In this document: in pieces, positions 33,690 to 43,950 of the stretch
Layout of the letters: every line of letters begins with the position of its first letter
Position numbering within the stretch: position 1 is the first letter of the stretch
NCBI RefSeq assembly: GCF_029227915.1
Contig: NC_079878.1
Coordinates: 5,768,001-5,828,000 of the forward strand
Direction: 5' to 3'
DNA length: 60,000 nt
Source: Hydractinia symbiolongicarpus
Taxonomy: Eukaryota > Cnidaria > Hydrozoa > Anthoathecata > Hydractiniidae
Translations under genes and position numbers: made by a program
The notes under the pieces: model-generated
Seen by the model: the letters and a program-made list of their open reading frames with translations, nothing else
Told to the model about the DNA's origin: nothing
Database searches by the model: none

Positions 33690-36600
33690 GGAATAATGTG
33701 GCATATTACGTTGGTTATAGCCTATCTACAAAAAAATGCATTTGTTATGTAGCGATAGAGAGTATTATACCGGTAATATGCAATATTATGCGATATTACG
33801 TTGGTTATGGATTATTGACAGAAAAATATAATATTATTATGGAACGATTGAGAGTATTATGAAGGTATTATGCTGTATTCTGTGATATTACGTTGGTATG
33901 GCCATCGACAAAAAAAATTTGTATTTTTTATGGAACGATAGAGAGTATTATGAAGGTATTATGCAGTATTATGCAATATTACTTTGGTATGGCCATCGAC
34001 AGAAAATTTATGTATTTTTTATGAATTATGAAGGTATTATGCAGTATTATGCAGTATTATGCGATATTACGTTGGTATGGCCATCGACAGAAAAAATATG
34101 TATTTTTTATGGAACGACAGAGAGTATTATGAAGGTATTATGCAGTATTATGCGATATTACGTTGGTATGGCCATCGACAGAAAATTTATGTATTTTTTA
34201 TGAATTATGAAGGTATTATGCAGTATTATGCAGTATTATGCGATATTACGTTGGTATGGCCATCGACAGAAAATTTTTGTATTTTTTATGTAACGACAGA
34301 GAGTATTATGAAGGTATTATGCAGTATTATGCGATATTACGTTGGTATGGCCATCGACAGAAAATTTATGTGTTTTTTATGAATTATGAAGGTATTATGC
34401 AGTATTATGCGATATTACGTTGTTATGGCCATCGACAGAAAATTTAAGTACTTTTTTTGAATTATAAAGGTATTATGCAGTATTATGCAGTATTATGCGA
34501 TATTACGTTGGTATGGCCATCGACAGAAAATTTATGTGTTTTTTATGAATTATGAAGGTATTATGCAGTATTATGCAGTATTATGCGATATTACGTTGGT
34601 ATGGCCATCGACAGAAAATTTAAGTACTTTTTTTGAATTATAAAGGTATTATGCAGTATTATGCAGTATTATGCGATATTACGTTGGTATGGCCATCGAC
34701 AGAAAATTTATGTGTTTTTTATGAATTATGAAGGTATTATGCAGTATTATGCAGTATTATGCGATATTACGTTGGTATGGCCATCGACAGAAAATTTATG
34801 TGTTTTTTATGAATTATGAAGGTATTATGCAGTATTATGCGATATTACGTTGTTATGGCCATCGACAGAAAATTTAAGTACTTTTTTTGAATTATAAAGG
34901 TATTATGCAGTATTATGCAGTATTATGCGATATTACGTTGGTATGGCCATCGACAGAAAATTTATGTGTTTTTTATGAATTATGAAGGTATTATGCAGTA
35001 TTATGCGATATTACGTTGTTATGGCCATCGACAGAAAATTTAAGTACTTTTTTTGAATTATAAAGGTATTATGCAGTATTATGCAGTATTATGCGATATT
35101 ACGTTGGTATGGCCATCGACAGAAAATTTATGTGTTTTTTATGAATTATGAAGGTATTATGCAGTATTATGCAGTATTATGCGATATTACGTTGGTATGG
35201 CCATCGACCGAAAATTTAAGTACTTTTTTTGAATTATAAAGGTATTATGCAGTATTATGCAGTATTATGCGATATTACGTTGGTATGGCCATCGACAGAA
35301 AATTTATGTGTTTTTTATGAATTATGAAGGTATTATGCAGTATTATGCAGTATTATGCGATATTACGTTGGTATGGCCATCGACAGAAAATTTATGTGTT
35401 TTTTATGAATTATGAAGGTATTATGCAGTATTATGCGATATTACGTTGTTATGGCCATCGACAGAAAATTTAAGTACTTTTTTTGAATTATAAAGGTATT
35501 ATGCAGTATTATGCAGTATTATGCGATATTACGTTGGTATGGCCATCGACAGAAAATTTATGTGTTTTTTATGAATTATGAAGGTATTATGCAGTATTAT
35601 GCAGTATTATGCGATATTACGTTGGTATGGCCATCGACAGAAAATTTATGTGTTTTTTATGAATTATGAAGGTATTATGCAGTATTATGCGATATTACGT
35701 TGTTATGGCCATCGACAGAAAATTTATGTACTTTTTTTGAATTATAAAGGTATTATGCAGTATTATGCAGTATTATGCGATATTACGTTGGTTATGGATT
35801 ATTGACAGAAAAAATATGTATTTTTTATGGAACGATAGAGAGTATTATGAAGGCATTATGCAGTATTATGCGATATTACGTTGGTATGGCCATCGACAGA
35901 AAATTTTTGTATTTTTTATGTAACGACAGAGAGTATTATGAAGGTATTATGCAGTATTATGCGATATTACGTTGGTATGGCCATCGACAGAAAATTTATG
36001 TGTTTTTTATGAATTATGAAGGTATTATGCAGTATTATGCGATATTACGTTGTTATGGCCATCGACAGAAAATTTAAGTACTTTTTTTGAATTATAAAGG
36101 TATTATGCAGTATTATGCAGTATTATGCGATATTACGTTGGTATGGCCATCGACAGAAAATTTATGTGTTTTTTATGAATTATGAAGGTATTATGCAGTA
36201 TTATGCGATATTACGTTGTTATGGCCATCGACAGAAAATTTATGTACTTTTTTTGAATTATAAAGGTATTATGCAGTATTATGCAGTATTATGCGATATT
36301 ACGTTGTTATGGCCATCGACAGAAAATTTATGTACTTTTTTTGAATTATAAAGGTATTATGCAGTATTATGCAGTATTATGCGATATTACGTTGGTTATG
36401 GATTATTGACAGAAAAAATATGTATTTTTTATGGAACGATAGAGAGTATTATGAAGGCATTATGCAGTATTATGCGATATTACGTTGGTATGGCCATCGA
36501 CAGAAAATTTTTGTATTTTTTATGTAACGACAGAGAGTATTATGAAGGCATTATGCAGTATTATGCGATATTACGTTGTTATGGCCATCGACAGAAAATT

Positions 36601-36957
36601 TATGTACTTTTTTTGAATTATAAAGGTATTATGCAGTATTATGCAGTATTATGCGATATTACGTTGGTATGGCCATCGACAGAAAATTTATGTGTTTTTT
36701 ATGAATTATGAAGGTATTATGCAGTATTATGCGATATTACGTTGTTATGGCCATCGACAGAAAATTTAAGTACTTTTTTTGAATTATGAAGGTATTATGC
36801 AGTATTATGCAGTATTATGCGATATTACGTTGGTATGGCCATCGACAGAAAATTTATGTATTTTTTATGAATTATGAAGGTATTATGCAGTATTATGCAG
36901 TATTATGCGATATTACGTTGGTATGACCATCGACAGAAAAAATATGTATTTGTTATA
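33690..36957 (+). repeat. 3.3-kb satellite array, 78/88/91-bp units
   Basis: Roughly 37 units, each with the core GCGATATTACGTTGGTATGG, the CCATCGACAGAAAA block, a T-run, and one to three copies of a 10-bp subrepeat GTATTATGCA. Spacing of the core in the first units is 91, 88, 91, 78, 88, 88 bp. Unit types (TATGTGTTTTTTATGAATTA, TAAGTACTTTTTTTGAATTA, TATGGAACGA) recur in blocks, giving a higher-order pattern. For example, the run starting near 35780 is copied near 36380. The peptides it seems to encode (MRYYVGMAIDRK and so on) are frame artefacts of the array. Confidence 0.97.
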
Positions 36958-37327
36958 TAGAGAGGATGTCGGATAATGCGGTTTCATTTGTCGGGTCCAT
37001 TTGGTTGGAGAAGTATGACTGAACGTCTGTCGGCTTTTTATGTCGATAAAGTATGAAGGTTGTTAGTTATGTTGTACGTCGTGTGTCGGGACCACTTAGC
37101 CCGGTGCTAAATGAAGTCGTTGCCCTGAGAGTGAGTAAATCTGCTGAGGTTTGTGGTTTGGTATGTTTTGTTGTTTGTTGTTTGTGTGACTAGAATCAGA
37201 TCTGGATAACTTTGCTGAAAGTTACTTCTGTAACTTATGTTCTGTAGATGGCTTCCAATATTTATGTTTTAACGTTAGCCTAGAGCCCCATCTTAAGCTA
37301 GAAAGCAAGCTTGTGTGGGAGACAATG
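36958..37327. other. Unique spacer between satellite and transposon
   Basis: About 370 bases of less AT-rich sequence with no open frame of note and no repeat that I can match elsewhere in the window. Confidence 0.5.
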
Positions 37328-37332
37328 ATCAC

Positions 37333-38840
37333 TACGATGGCCCCTATGGCTCACTTTTCTTCCAAATCAAAATCACTTCTCTTCTATATAACGAAACACT
37401 TCTCTTCTGTATTTTGACACTTCTCTTCAGTATTTTGACACTTCTCTTCTGCACTTAACACTTCTCTGCATGTGGCTCTTTACAACTTGAATTCTAAAAT
37501 ATGGTCCACAATTTTACATATTTGGTCCGTAGTTTAACCTTTTGTGAGGTTTATTACACGGGACCAGTCCCCTCGCCATGTGACATATTTTTTCAACAAG
37601 AATAAGGTCTGATGATGGTACTGAAAACTGTATTTTGGAAGCTGTTGAGATTGCATTAAGATCTCAGCATAATGACGAATATGCTGGCACTGGCAGTTTT
37701 ATTGTTGGTACATCAACAGCTAATCAAAGAATCTAATCTTTTTGGTCACAACTTTCAAAAGACAGACCAAATTGGTGGAGGTTATTTTTTAGAGAATTTG
37801 CAGACTTAGGATTTTTAGATGCTGGTGATGCACTCATTGCTGAATGTGTACGCTACTGCTTTATGGATTTGATCAGAAAGAATCTTAATGAATTTGCGAT
37901 TCGTTGGAATCAACATCTGTTAGCACCAAGCAAAGGTGCTACTGCTCCCCGTGGAAGTCCTGATACATTGTACTTTGTTCCAGAATTATATGGTTGCGAG
38001 TCTTTTAAAAAAACTTTGGATCTTAATGAGCTAGAAGAATTTAGCCAACTATCTGTACCAGATCACGATAATGAGCCTGAATTTATTGAATTTGCGGAAA
38101 CAGTTCTTCCAATGGAGGGTTTCTCCAAACTTAAGCCAGATACAGCTCATGAAGCTATTGATTATTATATCGCCTTGATTTGTGCAGTCAAAAGATATAT
38201 GTACACCTGTAACAATGTAAAATGCTTGGATTTTAGAAATATATATCTTGTTTTTTGAAAACCACGAGTTATTTTCCCAACAAACATCACAATGTTTATT
38301 CCCGGATAAAGTAGGGTGAATTCTAAGCCGCAAAACGTTCTAGTTTCGCCATATCGCAATTATAAAAGTTAGTGGAAACTAAATAAAAAAAGCAATCTCG
38401 TATTACGCTTCTGGGACCGTATAAGAATATAGCTTGAAATTTTTCCCGCGAAAAATCCAATTTTGTAGAAACGTTATGCCCCAGTAAGAATTTATGCAAA
38501 CTTTACTGGGTACAAAATTTCCTATGCGCAGAGCCCGGGGTGTGCCATTTATTCATAAACAAGATCTGGATAATTTCATATATTAAGGACCAGATTCAGT
38601 CTGGGAAATTTTCGAGCTTATGGAAGAGAAGTGTTTCGCACTTGGAAGAGAAGTGTTTCGCACTTGGAAGAGAAGTGTTTCGAATGGAAGAGAACTTTGG
38701 GTATCAAAGTAGAAAGTTTTTTATACAGAAGAGAAGTGTTTTTATACAGAAGAGAAGTGTTGTTATACAGAAGGGAAGTGTTTTGACTCAGAAGAGAAGT
38801 GTTTTTATTGAGAAGAGAAGTGAGCCATAGGGCCATCGTA
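37333..38840 (+). mobile_element. Complete-ended DNA transposon with integrase-type core (IS3EU-like?), 1508 bp
   Basis: Both ends read inward TACGATGGCCC(C)TATGGCTC, and the element is flanked by the direct repeat ATCAC (37328-37332 and 38841-38845), a 5-bp target-site duplication. Inside each end is an array of an 11-bp motif, CACTTCTCTTC, pointing inward: about 6 copies on the left (37352-37470) and about 10 on the right (38623-38822), spaced 20-23 bp. Between them lies an integrase-like pseudogene. TAC...GTA termini and an IS3/retroviral-type DDE core recall the eukaryotic IS3EU superfamily; I recall a 6-bp target duplication for that group, so the 5 bp seen here does not fit exactly. The element is internally deleted: the part coding the first catalytic Asp is missing. 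Confidence 0.85.
37584..38260 (+). pseudogene. DDE integrase-core transposase fragment with nonsense codon
   Basis: One frame runs from 37584 through 38258. It contains RSDDGTEN (second catalytic Asp, 37611-37613), then GTSTANQRI, a TAA at 37734-37736, and SFWSQLSKDRPNWWRLFF, followed by FREFADLGFLDAGDA, FAIRWNQHLLAPSKG and RGSPDTLYF. This layout matches the integrase-core (rve-like) proteins common in cnidarians and fish, where the motif reads NQRIE..W. The stop replaces exactly the Glu expected as third catalytic residue, a GAA-to-TAA or GAG-to-TAG/TAA type change. The N-terminal part with the first Asp is absent; an acceptor-like CAACAAG at 37594-37600 could mean it was once spliced. It is inside the TIR element and in its + orientation. 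Confidence 0.8.
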
Positions 38841-38845
38841 ATCAC

Positions 38846-39109
38846 ACAATTAGCTAGCTAGCTGCATGCTATTTGTAGTGATGATGAAGAATCACTAGGA
38901 GAGGCCGGTTTGTCCCACAAAATTCTTGTTGATAGATAAAGTAATGGCATAAATTCCTAGGTTACACAAATTCCCGGATCCCGCCAAGTTTTTTGTTTTG
39001 TTTTTTTAATTTTTAATTGTGATGCGTAAATTTTTAGATAAAGTTTATATATATTTTTAAAACACTGAACTTACCTGAAAAGAAGTAGGACGATCTATAC
39101 AAGTATTTT
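38846..39109. other. Spacer after the transposon
   Basis: AT-rich sequence with a repeated GCTAGCTAGCTG near 38855. No gene or repeat family recognised. Confidence 0.4.
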
Positions 39110-39690
39110 TAAAGTAGTTATGACTCTCGCACTTTGTGTGGGAGACCAGGGTTCGTTTCTGTTTTGGTGGCAGTGTTCTATATGGCAGACTTGGCAAAAT
39201 TTGCGGAAACGATCGTTTCGTTTCCGCAACGTTTCTGCGAATCAATAGAGACGGTAACGTTAAATCGTTTCCCTTGGACAATATTTCAAATTATAATGAT
39301 TTTATATTATAATATATATATTTATATTATAATATTTTACTACTAAGCAGTAGGTCTTGTTACTAACTACGGCCATTATGAAATGGTTCTCCACTTATTT
39401 ATTGGTTTAAAGCTAATCGTTACTTTGCGAAAACGAGAAAAAGTTTTGATCATTTCTGTCAGCTTCAAATCACGGTAACCATGGATCGTTTCCCTAGACT
39501 CCACAAATTTCCAGGCCTGTATGGGCTAGTAAATGTTACCATGCCCCGGTTTAACCCAAGCCATGTAAGAGAAAAATGGGAGATGGCATACTGTGTGGGC
39601 CGTTAGATGTTGCAGGAAGTTGTATGGCAAAGCTTGGGACCTAATTGGGTCTTTTTAGCTTGAAATGAGCATTAAATACTCTAGGAATTG
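39110..39690 (+). mobile_element. tRNA-derived SINE, split by a 350-bp insertion
   Basis: The tRNA-like head GACTCTCGCACT...GGTTCG (39120-39160) and the body TAAATGTTACCATGCCCCGG (39530 on), AACCCAAGCCATGTAAGAG, GATGGCATACTGTGTGGG match the SINE copies at 17553 and 22860. In those copies head and body are about 35 bases apart; here about 360 bases intervene. The intervening piece has imperfect direct repeats CGGTAACGTTAAATCGTTTC (39252) and CGGTAACCATGGATCGTTTC (39473). Confidence 0.65.
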
Positions 39691-40089
39691 CCTTCGTGAC
39701 TTCAGTACAGCAGTGAAAAGTTATGTGTTGCACAATGTTTGGTAGTTCTAGTCCTTTGACATATCCTTAAATCTATGTATACTATGCTATTTTTGGTAGC
39801 CATATGTGCAGTACTGTAATGTAAATTTGGGGTCAACCTGGCTTTCTTTAATTGATTACATCTCTGTCGTTGTTATGCTCTTAGACTAATTTCCCTAGCA
39901 CTTTACAGAGCTCTTTCTATGCCCCTTTTTTCTGATTTGAATATATATTTAATTTTCTGATGTGGTGCATATAAAAATGTGACCCCCCCTACAATTTTTA
40001 TCATGATATATAGAATTTTCCTGAGGCACTTCCACTATCACAGTACTTGTGATCTATCAGACTATTGAACCAACCCTCTGATGGTAATT

Positions 40090-40460
40090 CTTTTGCTCTT
40101 TACGATCTGGTGTTGATTGTTTTTTAACGATGTATGACTATGTGTTTGCTTTCTACAATCCGATCGATGATAGTTTTTTAAACATTCTACTGCAATGTTT
40201 TTGCCTTACAATCTGGTTTTAATGATTTTCAAACAATTTATGTCACTGTTTTCACTATCTAGGATCCAATTGTGATGGTTTTTAAACGACATACAACGAT
40301 GTTTTTGTTATCTAGGATCCCATTTTGACGGTCTTTAAATGACTTATGGCTATGTTTTCGCTACCTAGGATCCTCATTTGATTCGCTATTTATAATCTAG
40401 TTTTGATTTTTTTTAAACAACGTATGACAATGTTTTTTGCTATCTAAGATCTATTTTGAT
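40090..40460 (+). repeat. Degenerate tandem repeat, about 53-58-bp units
   Basis: About seven units with the pattern ATCTRGTTTTGATGRTTTTT, AAACNACNTATGACNATGTT, TTTGCTATCTAGGATC. The AGGATC blocks at 40261, 40314 and 40367 are 53 bp apart. Confidence 0.8.
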
Positions 40461-40713
40461 GTGTATATGAAACTTTTTTCTGTTATGTCAAATCATTATC
40501 ACCTAAAAATTATCCTTTTTTATTACCAAAATTGTATTTACATAATTGACACATGCACTTAATATCATAAGCTTCCAACAAACACAAATTTTCTGATAGT
40601 TGTTGTTAAGGTAGTGGTGTAATGTTCACACTAGATCTCGATGTTCATGATGCTCAAATATTTTGTGATCATGACAGCATTGAGAATCGATGTAACATGC
40701 CCTGATTTCAGTA

Positions 40714-40736
40714 TTATATATATATATATATATACT
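40714..40736. repeat. (TA)n microsatellite
   Basis: About eleven TA dinucleotides in a row within AT-rich spacer. Confidence 0.95.
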
Positions 40737-41159
40737 GTATAGCTATGTTTTTTCTAGGATTAGTGATTTGCCTTTTGTATGTCTCAGCTTTTTATTTTGT
40801 ACATTATGGATCACCCCACCCTAACTGATGGATGATAGATGTGGTGCTGCCCTGCGGTCTTGGAGGTGCTTTAAGTAACTAATAACAAATTTATTTAGTC
40901 TGAAGCACAACGTTGCACTTGTCGTTGCTTTAAAGTTGCAAATAAATAACTGTTTTATAAATATTTTTTGATTTTTATTTTATATATTATACTATACTTG
41001 GAAGCAAAAAATAACTATATAATAGCTGGTAGAGCAGTTTTTTAAGATGTTAAAAAATAAGAACGACAAAATCTACGAAATATCCAAATATATCTTTCAG
41101 CAAGCTTTCGCCAATAGTTAATTTTATATTATCACTTTTGTAAAAAGATTAACGTTTTT

Positions 41160-42495
41160 TGTTTTTTTTTGACGTTTTGCAGGACTTATAAAAACAGCCA
41201 AAACAACTTTGGAAAGCCCTAAAAAACTGGTTCCTGATAAGTCAGGCAATACTACCTCGATAAAACGGGTAGTCCAAAACGATGGTACAAAAACTTCTCA
41301 CCCAAAAGAAACTTCCAACACATTCAATTAATTTTTTGTCAGTGTTGATACCAAACTAGCCTCTAAATTTTCTTCTGACACTACTAATGTTAATCAACCT
41401 GATGGCGGATCAATTTTCGGTAGGCTCGTATTGAGAACAAAAGAAAATTAGTTCAGTAAAACTGATTAAAGCTACAGGCTTAGACGGAATTGGTCTACGC
41501 TAAAAGCAGGTTCGTCAGTTTTAAGTATTTACTTATAAAGTCTTTCAACAAATTTTTATTTACTGGTTATGCACCTAAATGTGTGAAGACTAAAAGAGTC
41601 TCGCCTATTTTTAAAAGTGGCATTAAAACAGATCCTAATTATCGACCTATTTCCATTTTGCCTATTTCTATGAAAATATTTGAAACGTTAGTGCATGAGC
41701 AAATGTCTCATTTTATTTTTGAGCACAACTTCCTGAATGAGAAATTGTGGATTTCGAAAACTGTTTTCCACAGAAAACGCAGTAGATGATATATTTGATT
41801 TTATTCTTACTGAGCTGGACCAACAAAACTTTGTTTGAGCTGTGCTTATTGACCTTAAAAAATCTTTTGACACTGTTGATCCTAAAATCTTGTTAAAAAA
41901 CTATGTTGTTTTGGCATCACGTATGCTGCCTTTGACTGGTTTGAGTCCTACTCAACGGTCCGAATGTAGCTGACTCTCGCAAACGGCACAGGATCAGATC
42001 TGCTTCATGAAGACGCTTTTGGGGAGCGGTAGGGATCTGTGTTGGGACCCCTGCTTCTTCTTTTGTATATTGATGACTTAAAATCTGTCATCAATTCAAA
42101 CTGCCATCATCTATATGCAGATGATACAATAATTATTTTGTCCTATAAAAACTTGTATACCCTTGCCTCCCAGGCCGAGTTAGAACTTTCGCAAATCGAC
42201 CTCTGGCTGAAAAATAACAAAATAACTATTAATACAGACAAAACTGAAACAATCATTTTCAGCAACCACAGCCAGTTAAAAAAAGTTGAGAACAAAACTA
42301 ACAACTATATGGGTATTCCTTTGAAGAGCAGCGAAAAAGTTAAATATCTTGGATAACAATTGATCAAAAAATGCAATGGGAAGAGCACATTAATGACATT
42401 AATAGAAAAATACTAATTAAATATTCTAAAATTATTATTATATTAACCATCATGTATGTTATAAAAAGTGTTTCTTTGATTTATTTAAGAAAGTC
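41160..42495 (+). pseudogene. Non-LTR retrotransposon reverse transcriptase, decayed (CR1/L2/Jockey-like)
   Basis: Reverse transcriptase motifs appear in order across several frames: ANTFN/FFVSVDTKLASK near 41320, KATGLDGI near 41470, VSPIFKSGIKTDPNYRPIS near 41600, LIDLKKSFDTVD (motif A with its Asp) near 41850, GSVLGPLLLLLYIDDL near 42030, LYADDTIIIL (motif C, the YADD box) near 42110, and KYLG followed after a frameshift by TIDQKMQWEEHIND near 42350. There are several in-frame stops and frameshifts, and no endonuclease part or poly-A tail is visible. It lies upstream of the MAP4K gene in the same orientation and is surely inactive. Confidence 0.9.
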
Positions 42496-43906
42496 TTCAG
42501 GATTAGCAGTTGTGTGCCAGTCCTGCATTGGATTGAACATCCAGTTTACACCAATGTGTGCATATGTATAATCAAGTTTGAATCAGCCCGTCCTAATGTG
42601 GTGTATCCTACCAGTTGTGGTTCATCTGGTATCTGGAATAAATATTTATCAAGGCTGTTTTAAAAGATATATTGTGGCCCTGAATCTCCTTATGTACAAA
42701 AGTAAAGTTTTAACCCTGGTTTGTATGCAATTCTTAAACAGTCCTATCAAGGAAATCATAGAAACCAATCCTTCCAAATCTGCTGTAAAGTTTAAATCTG
42801 GAAATTATTTAGGGTAACAGAAAAGTTTTATTTTAAAATCACAACAGTACCCAACAACCATAAAGAAAAAACTACTGGAAGGTTTTTTGAATTTCATTCA
42901 ACCATCTGCCGTTTGAACAAAAACTAATGACACTTGTGTTTAAATTTAAATAATTATAATATCAAACAAATAACATATTACCAAGATATCTATCAAAAAA
43001 ACATTTAGTCACTTGCGAAAAAATAGCGGCTTTCTTTGTTTGTTTTTTCCAAAAATATTTTTACTAGAAATGTGCAAGGTGGCTGCTATACTCTTGCAAA
43101 AGCTTTTAAAAAGCAGCAAAATTAGAAAACCTAGAAATTTAAATCTATTTTTTGTTTAGGTTTTACTTTTTTTTTTTTTTATCATCAGGTTATGGAAACT
43201 GTTTTTTTCTCGTTGTTTTTTTTGTTAAACACAATTACTTTTAGAAAAGGATCAGAAAAGTCTTGGAATACTCCTGAGAAGTCCCAGAAATTGCTTTAGA
43301 AAATGGATGGTCACCCTTTTATTGTTTTATTTTTTGTTTTATTTAAGGTCAGCTGAAAAATTTTAGTTAATAATAAAACTTTGATGCTTGCTTTTAGAAA
43401 TATGCTAAATTTGGCATATTTCAAATTGACTGTCACATAATTCTAATTCATTCACAATCACTCTCTTATTAAAATATTTGCTTGACTGTATTCTTTCCAA
43501 AAGAAGTAAAATAAGTGTTTGTAAAGTGGAACTCTTGGTATTACATTATGCTTACTTTGAGGATGTCAGTGTTTAAACATCATCTTATTAAGCAGTCTAT
43601 GGATCATGTTTCATTACATGTATTGTAATGTGTAAAATCTTGGGCTAACTGTAGAAAGTCTGAACATAACTGAAATAGTTCTCATTGTCTTGAGTGCATG
43701 TGTATAATTTAGTATGCAAAAATCCTAGATATAACAAAAGCAATGTTTTACTGATTTTAAATTTAGAATCTAAGTTTAAAATTGTCTTATTAGTATACAC
43801 TTAGGGATTTGCAAGTATTATCCTCTTAAGCCTGTACACATTTTAAATAACCATTATCGTTCTTAAATTTCTCATCTGTTTATATGGTGCCTCGTATGGT
43901 TTGTAG
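42496..43906. other. Region between LINE remnant and MAP4K start
   Basis: AT-rich, with two or three short frames up to 79 codons and no recognisable domain. The first 400 bases may be further LINE debris. It should include the MAP4K promoter, but I see no clear elements. Confidence 0.4.
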
Positions 43907-43950
43907 TTTATGTTTTTAGAGGTAAAACTAATGTAAGATCCACCACACCA
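43907..43950 (+). promoter_or_regulatory. 5' leader of the MAP4K gene with an acceptor-like site
   Basis: A T-rich tract ending TTTTTAG lies about 30 bases before the start ATG. It could be the acceptor of a 5'-UTR intron or of spliced-leader trans-splicing, which is known in hydrozoans. No clear core promoter is visible nearby. Confidence 0.3.

Noticed and set aside
33898-36711. Several ORFs of 70-110 codons with MRYYVGMAIDRK-type repeats
   Set aside because: They are slices of the satellite array, restarting at each unit, with no splice or expression signals.
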